From NCBI GenBank assembly GCA_037893225.1, contig JAZGUH010000755.1, positions 248,001 through 312,000 on the forward strand: DNA of 64,000 bases, in the 5' to 3' direction. Made by a program: the position numbers and the translations under genes. This DNA comes from Hippasteria phrygiana. Lineage: Eukaryota > Echinodermata > Asteroidea > Valvatida > Goniasteridae. The notes beneath the pieces are model-generated. The model ran no database searches, was not told where the DNA came from, and saw nothing but the letters and a program-made list of their open reading frames with translations. This document shows, piece after piece, positions 1 through 12,600 of the stretch (positions are counted from its first letter, which is position 1; each line of letters opens with the position of its first letter).

Positions 1-360
1 AACCCAACCCCATAGACTAAGCACGTATCATTACGTTCGAGGACCGACTCTCGAGGACAAGAAAGATTCTTTTGTATTTTCTTTCTCCTCTTGTCCTCAA
101 ACGTAGTACAATACAAGAGCACATCCACGAACGCGTATCCACCATCGAACGCGGACGTCCTATTGTTCCCTATTTTGATTGTACTCTACTTTTTCAAAAG
201 ACTCCCATAGGTTTTGTATACGATCTCAATCGCGGACGTATGCTGGGAATCGCGGACGATATTTTTATTTTTTTGTTCTCCGGGATTTTTCGTCCGCGGT
301 TTGATTACCCCAGCACGTTCACATGGTTGAAACCTGCCCCAAACATGTACAATGATCATT
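1..360. repeat. Dispersed repeat with GTCCTCGA / CGAGGAC motifs
   Basis: Bases 1-105 match, in inverse orientation, bases about 35140-35270: both have the 'catagactaagcacgtatc' block and 'ttcgaggac' motifs. The segment from about 160 to 300 resembles the duplicated unit at 35330-35704 (short 'cctattgttcc' and 'ttttgta.acgat' blocks and 'atcgcggacg'). No transposase or ORF of value is visible. From 361 to 547 I see only AT-rich sequence. Confidence 0.55.
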
Positions 361-547
361 CCATGGCTGTTGATATATAGTGGTTTTGTTTACACTTCAC
401 GCTATCTGGCCGAAAATTCTTCTTTTTTGATAAAAACATCATTCTGAAAGTCTGCAAATCTAATAATTCTACAGTAACATAAACTGGTAAAATTAATTCA
501 CTTTATATTATATTTGTCTTTGATTTAAGCCTTCAATAATGACAAAC

Positions 548-682
548 CTTTATCACACACAGCATCTGGGAAGTCAGGTATTGGATCACACGTACAGTCA
601 CCGTTCACATTGTTACATGTTGCACCTGATACACAGGAACATACTGATGCACAACTGACTCCATACATCCCCTCCATACATT
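548..682 (-). CDS. Gene A exon 9: laminin/MEGF-type EGF module
   Basis: 135 bp, phase 1 at both ends, acceptor 'ttgtag' and donor 'AAAG|GTTTGT'. The 45 residues carry eight cysteines with the spacing of MEGF/laminin-type EGF repeats: [10 protein letters not shown], then CSC, GATC, GDCTC and a final AVC. This differs from the calcium-binding EGFs upstream and suggests a change of module type toward the C-terminal part. Further exons must lie left of the window. Confidence 0.8.
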
Positions 683-3600
683 CTACAAAACAAAATTAAT
701 GGCATTATTTGATGTATTAACAGACCATGCATCTATACATGTATAAATTGCTCTAAATACCATATGAAAGGCACAGAAACGTATAAATTCATAAAAGAAC
801 TACCCGTAATTTTCAGAATATAGGCCGCGGCTTATACGTTGATTCTCACGCTGAAAAATGTTCCTGCAGCTTATACTCCGGGCGGCTTATACGGCAACAT
901 TTAAAGAATAAAATCAGTCACAGAAGCCGCGCCTTAGCCCGGGCCACGCGTGCAGGCGGCAGTACTCCGGGCCAGGCAGTCATGTTTTCGTTGGTTGCCG
1001 TTTACGTTTGCCCTACTCACATGCTGGAACTAAAGGAAACCAGTCCAGAGGGGCCGAATAGACTTGCAAATGTACCGTAAGTACCGTTCACACCTCACAA
1101 ATCATGTGGTGTTCGTTTTTGTCTGTTTTATCGTTGTGTAATCCATGTTGTTTATTATTTCACTGGTCAATTGGTGACTGTTGAGCTCAGATTAGTGGTT
1201 AAAGTTGTCATTTTCTTTTTTATTCCCCCCCCCCCCCTGTAAAAAAAAAGAAGAACAATGGGCTCCGTGCGCGACGAATGAAGACGCTGTCCACATAGCA
1301 ACTGCACTTCCATGGGCAGTACGTCGCTGGTATTATGCACCGTGCTCCTCGTTCATTTGATACTCATTTGTCTGTTTGCCGACTCTCGATAATTGCGTTT
1401 TCAAAAAGAATATCATAGCAGTAACCAGACACTTAAATTAAAGTCAGGTAAGATGGCGTCGATATTGACCCCCCAACACGCCTTTTCTTTCCGCTGATGA
1501 GGGGATAGTTGTGCACGGAGCCCATAGTGACACTCGTTTGCGCGCTGCTTACACTTTAGGATTGCATGTGTAGTGGAACCATTTACATACTAGCGCTTCA
1601 GCATGCAGCACGATGACTTTTGTGGTTGGACGTCAAGCAGCGACGGTGTGGCTTATACGCGGTGCGGCTTATATGCAGTGCGGCTTATACGCGGTGCAGC
1701 TTATACGCGGTGCAGCTTATACGCGGTGCAGCTTATACGCGGTGCAGCTTATACGCGGTGCAGCTTATACGCGGTGCGGCTTATATGTCGGTGTGGCTTA
1801 TATGTCGGTGCGGCTAATACGCAAACTTTAAATCTTAATTTGCATTTTTTTGCGTGTTGCGGCTTATACTCCGCGCGGCCTATATTCCGAAAATTACGGT
1901 ATTTACTATTAAGATAATCATGTGTGCTATGATATTAACAGCAGCAGTTTTGAAAATGTAACCCAATTAGTCTTTGGACTTTCTGACTACTCTCTTGGTA
2001 GAAGGTGAGGAAGGTTATAACATTTGTAGACATGGTAAAACCTGAGAGACTAATTCTGGAGAAAACCTACAGAATCTGGTAGGGACTGAAAACCTTGTCT
2101 GAACCAGGATCCGAGCGGTGAAAAAGCGAGGATAGTACCAGTAAGCCAACCTGACTCTCCATCAGCAATCCATCATTGGGAAAAACACTCATTTTGGCAT
2201 TTGGCTTGTGCGATGTGAATGAGCCGAGTGTTAAAGGGTCGCTGCACCTGCTCTTTTGGGGACTGCCTTGCCTAGCAATGAGAAGCTCAATTTTAGTATC
2301 ATCTGTTTAATGAAGCTGCTCTCTGAAAAGGTGCATGCAAATGCTACGTGCCCCCATACATGCACCAGCTAATTGGAGCACACCTTAAAAAATTGTGACA
2401 GACATATATAATCTTGTATCAAAATGTGAACAGGGGCTGTTGATTTGTCGCTAGTTATCAGGTAACCTGTTGCACTAAATAATGCATCCTGTTAAAAAAA
2501 CAAACATGCGGCGGTAACGTATACACTATTCCATCCCCCCATCAGATACTATTATTTGACAGAGTTAATTTTAATAAGGGATAACAGTAATGGAAATCAA
2601 AAGAAAAAAACTGATTAGCAAATTATGCTAATCATATTGTCATTTGATTAGCAATGTGATAAAACTGACTAGCAAAAGGAAAACCGCGACAAACTCAATG
2701 TTTATAGTATATGAATCATTTTATCACGTTTCATATTGTTTAATGTGTGAGCCAAAGAGAAGCAACGTATTGCATTCCTGTTATTAAAAAAAAATAAACA
2801 AATTGCACAGTGGTTCTGGTTCTTGCACAGTGTAATTGTGATTGTAATGTGTGTTGGATTCAAGAGCAAATATTTTTCCAGTTGCAAATGTTTACACAAT
2901 AAGGTTAAGTAAAAAAAAAAAACACCAGTTGATCGTCAGTGCTTTTTTCAAAAAGAGGACTGAGGATGAATGAGGGCCTTTTTATTTTTTTCCAAGATGG
3001 CCACCAAGCATTTAAATTCAAACTGGTTGCCAAATTTTCAGTTCAAAATGACTACGTTTTTTATTAGCTACTATACCACCCTCGTTGGCTTTGTAGAAGT
3101 CAGGAAAATATCGGGAAATGAAATCGATCATCGAAAGAATGGTGCCAAGATAAAAAACTAGCTTTTTGGAGGAACACTTTTTTTTTTTTAAAGGATGCAG
3201 CTTCAAAAACGGATGCGGCCGGCCTGAACGATTAATTGGTGTCTTTTATTACTTCGCCTAAAGACGAGGATAACAAAATCAGGTAATAAGTCCATATTTC
3301 TCAAGTGGATTTTTCACTAGTTGAATATTGCAAAAGCCCGACAAGGGTTGTTTTGAAAATATTGTCAAGAGTTCTAGGAACATTCCTTGACAGCCTTGAC
3401 GCATGCTGACTGCTGATGCAATAATCGGTGAATAGAGCGAATGGATCGACGAATAGCACGAATGGATTGACAAATTTCTCTCATGAAAGCGTACACAAAT
3501 TCCGCACAGCTTTAATTTTGGCTTCTTGTGATCTGCAAAGAGCACAATAATGGATGATCTCCTTTGACTGATCCTCCTGTTTCAACCATAGCATATCTTT

Positions 3601-6600
3601 CTGCCATTTTCCAATGGTTAAAATTTGACGGTACTTTTGGCATTTTTGTCGTGCGTGTACAATTAAATGCATCGCCATCAGTATGCAGTATGCACCTGTG
3701 TGTCAAACGTGATCATGTCACCATGGAGTGTATAGTTCATGTCGGCATAAACATCAACTGTACCGAACACGGTACAGTGCACTTTAAAGTGTATGGGGTA
3801 TGGAATATCTGCACCCGCATGGTACTGTACCGAACTACACATGCTAATCAACACACAAAACTGCAGCAACATCATTTCCCAAACTAGTCATTGCCACGAA
3901 AAACCTATAAAAGAAAAAAAAAACTAGGGACGAGATTGCACGAGTGTGTTTGCCAAACAATCGAATGGATCGGATAAAAAAAGATCTGCATGTTATGCAG
4001 TGGTATGGTCGAGTCCTATTTATTATTATTTTACATCCAAAGTTTCCGTCGTCACTGTGCAGGTACGGTAGAGATGTCAAGTGCCGTCGGCCGTCATTCT
4101 ACATGATCTTATCAGACATTTTCATTCGCGAAAAATTGCTAATCATTTTCAAGTTGGTCCCGCTTTTTTATGCAAAATGCATTGCATTTTGCAATGCGAA
4201 TCAAGCTATTTCCATCACTAGCTAATGACTTCATTTTGTTCTTTACATGTGAAAACGGTTTGTGTTTGTCCTATATTGTACCTGTACAAGTCCTTCCATC
4301 ACCACTGTAGCCAGCTCGGCATGTACAATTGAAACTCCCGTCTGTATTTGTGCAGTTTGCATTCTCATCACAATCATGTCCATCTGGAAGAACTTCATTA
4401 CACTCGTCAAAATCTGAAATTGAGAGAAGCAGGTATTTGTTTCAGCGTGCTATTAGTGACAAAAAGAGGAGAGATGTTGTCATTTAAACACATGTTTAAC
4501 AAACTTCACTTCATAAATAGAAAGTGTGATTTATGTTACAACAAAAACTGAGAAAATAAATACAGGCAACCCCCTTACAACAGACCGATCCATTAAACTC
4601 TACCCATGGTCGTATTGATCATTTGCTTCCATCCATCATGCTTCAGTCACACATGACGAACTTTTGTCAGACCATAGTGACAGCTTTGAGCAAGTTCGGG
4701 TGCTGCTGACCTAGTCCTTTTTGTCAATTTGCTATTTAAAAAACGCATGCGTGGTCTGTCCTTCACTCGAACGCATCTAGTCGATCGACTACGTCAAATC
4801 TAGTTAGTGTGCAGCAACAACAAACTGCAAAGAATGTCGTCTGCTAGTTGTTAACGAAGCAAATGTTTGCATGTCATTTCTATTTTCTATTATTTATTTC
4901 TAATATTTTCTTTACTTAACTTTGGTGCAATAAATAATTCATTATCTTATTGCAAAGAGTTATTATCATTGGACAAAACCAACAAATTATCGTAAACGTT
5001 TGCAAAACTTGCTTAGTTTACCGATCCTCCATCTTAAAACCGTGACGTAACTCGCGAGTGACTAGAGAAACCATGGTCCGGAGCTAGGTTGATCCAGTTG
5101 GACTTGCTAGTCAAACCGCGCAGCGTTCGGGTGACATCTAGATCGACTATGGGTAAGTCTACTCACTCTAGTCGCCCAACCGAACTTGCTCTTTGATTGG
5201 CCAATACCTCAAGGGGCGGAGCTTAATGAAGCGGTGTATTAAATCACTGTATTAAATCGCTGTATTTAAGTACTGGCTTTCTGATAAACCAGGTGACTTC
5301 CAGAGTAGTGACAAACTTCCATAGACTCTAAGCAGGACTAAACGCTATAAAAATATACCAATTCCATATATCTGATGCGCATTTTGAATAGTCGTTAAAA
5401 CTGGCTTGGTAGGGTCTTGGATCTGATCCCCCTTTGTAAAAGTGGATTGTCGTCTAGCTGTCTGTAAGGATAGATATTCTGTTGTGCTGTCTTTCTACTT
5501 TCCTTCATTTTGTCTGATTGGTTTGGATCATGGTTTTGTTCGTTTGCTCTTTTTATATTTCTTTATCCGCTTAATTATTAGGAGGATTTTAGACAAATAC
5601 ATGCAATAAAATAGACAAAGGTTTGGTACAGGGAAAGCAAATTGAGGCAACAAAAAATCTCTGAAAATATCTCGAATGCACTTTAGATTGATATAAGTAA
5701 TTACTCATTAGGCCTTAAAAAAAAATGCAGGAAACGCAAAATAATAGCTCTATAGATACCCTACCTGTAACAGTGACTGTGAATGTACACGGTGCAGTAT
5801 TTCCAGCGGCATCCCTAGCTGTACATGTGACATTGGTGCCACCAATTGTGAAGAGGTAACCTGATGCTGGTAAACATGTCACACTCGGAGTGACACCAGT
5901 GCTATCAGTGGCTGTAGGAGTGTCAAATGTGACTGATGTCATCATACTTCTAGGATCAGCAACTTGACTTTGAGGATCTTCACAACTGATCATTGGGTTT
6001 GTGTTATCTGAAAAAGAAGTCAAATTAACCCTGGTTCATGCACCCCACATAAAATGACTCCGGCACTCCAAGCAGGGTTGTTTGATTTAAATCACTCAAT
6101 TTAAATCATTGATTTAAATCACTGGAAAAAAATCAAAAAAATCACTAAGAAAAATTGCGTTTTGATTTTTTTTATTTCTGTAATTTTTTTAATGTAAAAA
6201 CAATTTGTTATTCAAACCTGACTGTCATTAACTTCAAATCGCTTATACTCACTCTAAAGGGATGTATAAGGCCAGTTTCCTGAAACAGTGTACTACATTT
6301 ATCTTGTGTACAATACATATGATTCTGAAGTACATGTACATTGTGTGTGTAATGTACTACCTGCATGTATGATACAGTATTCCTCTCTTACATGTACATA
6401 TAGGTTTAAATAACTCATGCATGTTGTAATGCGCCTATTAATTGATACCCCGACCTGACCTGACCCCCTCCCCCTGCCCCGACCCCACCGCCCTGACCCT
6501 GCCCCTCCCCCTCCCCATTTCCCCAGGCTTACTTGGAAAGGGGGGGGGGACTCGAACCCACAGCCTCTGGACCATCTTAACCTGAGTCGGGAAAGTGCAA

Positions 6601-9600
6601 ACATTTCCCTTCCAATTTACCTCATCCCCAATGCAAATTCCATCTTTGCAGCAGGTGTCTGACTCAAACTGTTTTAAGTGTTTCTTTTAATTAACGGACC
6701 CCGTTGCAAATAAATATTAAAATATAAATGTAAAAACAGAAAACAGGAAGCACATGTACAACATATTTCTCTGACTCTTCTCTACACTTAAACAGCTCAT
6801 TCATAAATGTTCCACTTTCTGTGAAAAGGTACTCATTTTTGCAGAGTAGTTTCCCATGTACATGTATATTAAATGTTTATGTCAGCTAAAACAGACTAAA
6901 ACAATACCATCTATTGTGTCAAAGGAGTTGGAGCTTTAAATATCGCACAGAAGCATCCTTGTTAAACTCTCACCACTGTGGTAACATTTATTTGTGCAAA
7001 TATTCAGTTCTATTTAAAAGTATGTAAAACCCCAATGGAAACCAGATTTAAACTATTTGGGCACACCCTGGGTAAATATATGTAAGAAATAAAGAAATAA
7101 ACATGTGTTTTGTATACAGGTAACCTAAAATGTACACAAGTGACACAGTATACCAGCTACATGTACCATGGTCGTAGGTATGGAGCCCCTTTATACTGTG
7201 GTTGGTCTTATGATCCATTGGAATGACATTACAAATAAGCAACGGATAAAATCTTCAAGATTCAACAATTACCCCCAGAATCTTCGGTAAACCTAAACAC
7301 TATATTGGCATGCTTCTTCTTTTATTCTGCAATAGTAAGACTCGTGTGAAGCTAATTAATTTGGGAAAACATGGTTCTGGATCGGAAGGGGATCTTGGAA
7401 ATCTTGAAAATATGCCACAATGATTGAGAAAACTAAACAAGTCAATCTCTGTATTGTAGTTTTCTGGGAATATTTATAAAAGGAATTACTCATTATCATG
7501 TATGTTGCAACCAAAATATATAATTTTGGTTAATTATTATTTAGTTGTTTTACAACTGCAATGAGGTCATCTCAGCCAATAAGAAAAACATAAAGTGATA
7601 AATTAACTTTTGCTTGTAGTGTTTATACTGTACATCCCACTCAACATGTTGTAGATAGGTTTTGAGTTGCATGTCAGTGAAATATCCAGCTATTCCACTT
7701 TGTATTTCATAAATTACGTTTCCTACTCCTTATGATAGTCATCCCTACCCTACCTTCACACATCCTTCCATCTCCATCGTAGCCGTCTTTACATGTACAA
7801 GTGAAGCTACCAGGTATATTGGTGCAGTCGGCATTGATATGACAGTTATGTTTATTGGAGTCTGTTGCGCTGCACTCATCAAAATCTAGAATGGGAAAAA
7901 GAATAGCAGAAATACAAAATGACCTGAAAGCTTTAATTTCTAAAATAAATACCCATCATACATACTGTCCACCCCCTTCGGTGTTTACTGTTTAGTGTTT
8001 ACCTCAACCGATTTCAATTGGGAATATTGAGCACTTTCCTACATCTGGGGCCAATTTCACGGCGATGCCAAGCACAAACATTTGCTTAGCATGAAAAGTC
8101 TTCCTTGGTAAATACAGGATTACCAACCAAATTTTGATGTGAAGTGTATCACCTGTGGTTGACATTCAGCTGTTGTTTGCTTTAGCATGAAAATCCTATG
8201 GCCTTTTGGCTGGTAACCTGTTTTAACAAAGCAAGGTGCTAAACAAATGTTTGTGCTAAGCAGCTCCGTGAAATTGGCCTGTTGCTCTATACAGTTATCA
8301 CAAAAACCTAATAAGGCTATAAAAACATGATAACACTAAGGGAGTAACAAAACCGGCATTCCATGGAGCTGCTATGCACAAGTATGGCTTCATAAATATA
8401 TGTTCTGAGCAAAACCCAGTTGAAAACTGGGCCCAATTCAAGGCATCAATATTGCTGGATTCTGTGCTAAGCGGACTGAATTTCTGTGCCTACCGAGCTA
8501 GCAAAAATGCAGAATCCTTTGTTATGGGATGTATTTTTGCGTGTATTTTGAGTGATGTGAACTTAGGAAGATACAAAAATATGACAGCACAGAGAGTAAA
8601 CCTTTCAAATTAAAACTTTGATCCTCTCGACTTTTTGGCAAGAAATCTCCCTAGATCTGTCAAAATCTATCACTATACAAAACACATGCAATACCAAATC
8701 TGCCATAATCTATCAGACGTCTGTGAGTGATTGGCAATGGGCAGGGGTCAGTTTGCGAGGCTGGCACTAGCAAATCAATCAGAATCCAGCATTACCTGAT
8801 GTTGAATTTTGGGAGAGTCGGGGCAATATCCGAACTGTTTGATTTAAACCATACAAACTATTGACGGTACAAAGTGATTTTAGAATTCAGGCATCTGTCC
8901 TACCTGTAACAGTGACTGTGAATGTACACTGTGCAGTATTTCCGGCGGCATCCATTGCTGTACATGTGACAGTGGTGTTACCAATCGTGAATGGGTCACC
9001 TGATGCTGGTAAACATGTCACATTTGGAGTGACACCAGTGCTATCAGTGGCTGTAGGAGTGTCAAATGTGACTGATGTCGTCATACTTCTAGGATCAGCA
9101 ACTTGACTTGGAGGTGATTGACAGGTATTTGCATCGATCACTGGGTTTGTGTTATCTGTGAAAGAAGTTCAAATAACAAGCTCTGACACATTACACCTCG
9201 TGAAGTTCATTGAATTAAATGCTGGGGCCACCCTGGCAAAAAAACACAAAATAAAATCTGTGGAAGGGAAACAAAGAACTTCAATTAAAAACCAGACTAC
9301 TTTAAAACCATACTGCAGTGACTTTCTCCAGGACCATTGTAGCACTCACTGAACATTACAAATTACAAAGAGTTTTTAAAAATATCTTTGACACATTTTC
9401 ACCAATCATCCTACCTGTACACATCCTTCCATTTCCATCGTAGCCGTCTTTACATGTACAACTGAAGCCACCATCTGTATTGGTGCAGTCGGCATTGATA
9501 TGACAGTTATGTTTATCAGAGTCTGTTGCACTGCACTCATCAAAATCTAGAATGGGTAAATGAAACTATAAATTTATCTGATTTAGTTTTGTTTTAATGC

Positions 9601-12600
9601 CCAAATGCTTTTATTGTGCTATGTTTTATTTATTTTTCTGTTTATGTGTGTTTTAAATGATTGGATGTATTTTAATATTAATGTACAATCAATCTATCCA
9701 TCCATTTTGGCGCTTTCACTGTTGGATACAGAAATAAATAAATAAATAAAATAAAATAAAATGCCAAACTACCAGGTTCGGATAACAAAATAGAACATGC
9801 AAATCCTCTAAATATGCAAAATACAATGAAGATAAGGGCTTAGTAGTCAATTTAAATAATTCAATATTCAAATAACTGAATCTCCAGTCGATCGAATATT
9901 TGAATGTTCAATTTCGGAAGAATTTTCAGTCAAAAACATGCATAAAAGCAATGATGCAGAAAACTAATCATCATAATCATAATACTTTTTAGTGACCAAA
10001 TATTTGATGAGAGTTTCAGCGCACACACTAAAATGAGGCTACCTCTGGTCACGATGAGAAATGTTCATTTCCCTGTTGAAAGTACAAGTGGATACAATAC
10101 AATACAACTTTGTAATCAAGAAAATCATCCTTTTCTTCTGCATTTCATTTCCGAATATTTAAATTGAAAAATTTAAATTGAAAAAAATTATTTTACATTT
10201 TAAACAGTTTATTTCTTTTGAGATTGAAGTTTTGAGCTATGAGTTACCAACAAAATAGATTAGTTTGTTGTTTAGTTTTGTTTGGTCATGCATATTGGTT
10301 GTACCCACAACTAATTTAAATAATCCATGGTTATGTCTAAAAAGCTGTAGCAAAGTCCTACCTGTAATAGTCACTATAAATGTACAAGTTGCCGTTTCCC
10401 CACCAGTATCAGTAGCCGTACATGTGACTGTGTGGTCACCTATCTGCAACGAGTCACCAGCTGATGGTTGACATGTTACTGTTGGGTTGACATTAGGAGG
10501 ATCAGTGGCTAAGGGAGTAGGCAAGGACACGGCTACTCGATCACTCCCTGCCGGTGCTTGCTGACTGAATGGTGATTGGCATGGATCATTCACAAAAGTC
10601 GGAGGATTATCTATGGATAATGGTAAACAATAGTGTGGAATGAATTGTGTTTCCCTGAGGAGAACACTCCTTAAGACATTCCACACTGTCGTAATGTGTG
10701 ATACAACAATCAAAGATCTATAAACATGTTTGTAAATTCAACTCACTGGCCCGTTTCTCTCGTGATATTTTTTTATATTGTGTGACAACAAGCTGTCTCC
10801 CAGTGTAAACTGTAGGTCAGGGGGTGGGGATGTTGGAACTTTCAATACATAGCCTATAAATGAACGTCATTTCAAACATTCTGGAGGTCGGCATGACATC
10901 ACATCTTCCCGATGTGGTTGTTTTCCCCTTCGCGATGCATAGCAACCATTGGTTTTTTATACAAAGTTCAAGCGAAGTTCCCGGATGTTCGACCTCGCAA
11001 ATAGCGTAATATTAATAATATCATCAGCACATACACTTGTATAACAGTTTATAGGATAACCTGAAATCTCTAAAATTGTATCTCTTTGGTTAGTTATCTA
11101 CTCAATTTGCAACATTTTTCACACGTACCATAATGAGTAATCGATTTTCAACCGTGGACCTTGACTCAACCGTGGACACTATTGTCCTCTTTGTTAAAGG
11201 TCCACGGTGTGTATAGCTATACAAACTCACACACACACAGTCGTGTTTTACTATATACTGAGGACTTGGGTGTTTCCTTCCATAGTTCCCTTTGTTTGTA
11301 CTTTAACTTTTTCTCAACATGCCCCATGGTTTTTGCATGACTTCTACCGAGGACTTGGGCTCAGGTCCTCAGTTGTATTGTTATCACTAATCCCCCATTG
11401 TCCCAGGTCCTCAGTCGTAATGGATAACCTGTACACATCCTCACACACGCACCCTTAAGGGGTACCTCTATTGTCCACTTTACTTTCCTTCTATTATTCT
11501 CCTTTGTCCCTATTGAAATTTCAAACTTTTAAGCATTTTCCTTGTGGGGCACCTAGATTTTTAAAGACTTCCTCGTCGGGCACCACTGTCCCCATGTTAC
11601 CCATTGTGCAAGGTACCCCTAAGGCAGTTTATGTCGGAAGACTCACACGAAAAGAACCAGGAAAAGAACCAATGTGGCCAAATGTGTGTTTTCGGTATTT
11701 TATTGTTTCCAACCTGCTAGCCACAAAAGTGGTAAAATTGTTAAGATGACTTTTATATGAAACCATCACATCACATATATATAAAAACATTCTTAAAGTT
11801 TTAATTCTTTTAAAAGCAACTGTAACAACTGATGATGACTGTAACAACTGATGATAAAACTTTATTAAAAGAAATAATTTGTACACATGATTTAGAGGCA
11901 TGTACACTTCCCTCTCAAGACAGTGAAAAGTCTAATAACCAAAACCTTTGGGACTCGGAGTAGTGTCATGTCAAGTCTTGTCTGGTCGGGTTGCTTTTGG
12001 GAGGGTTGGTGGTCAGTTTGACTACTGTAATTTTTAGAATATAGGCCGCGGCTTATACGTTGATTCTCACGCTGAAAAATTTCCCTGCGGCTTATACTCC
12101 GGGCGGCTTATAAATACGGCAACATTTGAAGAATAAAATCAGTCACAGAAGCCGCGGCACTCCAGTGCAGGTGGTGCCAGAAAGGCAGTCATGTTTTCGT
12201 TGGTTGCCGTTTACGATCGCTCTACTCACATGTTGGAAATAAAGGAAACCAGTTAAAGTGGTTAAAGTTGTCATTTTCTTTTTTTATCCCCCCCCCCCCC
12301 CCCCCGCCCCGTCAAAAAAAAAAGAACAAGAAGAACTGCCGCGCGGCCCACCCAGCCAGGACACTCATCCAGCCCACCAAAATTGGTAATTTCGAGGACT
12401 TATGAAAGTTTATTTAATTGGCTCCGTGCGCGTCGAATGAGGGCGCTGTCTACATAGCAACCGCACTTTCATGGGCAGTACGTCGCAGGTATTACGCACT
12501 GCGCTCTTCGTTCATTTGATACTCGTATACCAGTGGGATTGCTTTGTCTGTTTGCCGACTCTCGATAATTGCATTTTCAATAAGAATATCATAGCGGGAA

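Noticed and set aside
1603..1917. Three overlapping frames with Leu-Tyr-Ala-Val repeats
   Set aside because: Produced by the 16-bp tandem repeat inside a transposon.
8861..9106. Plus-strand frame over the HYR 2 exon
   Set aside because: Antisense shadow of the HYR exon; the true exon on the minus strand has splice sites and HYR motifs.
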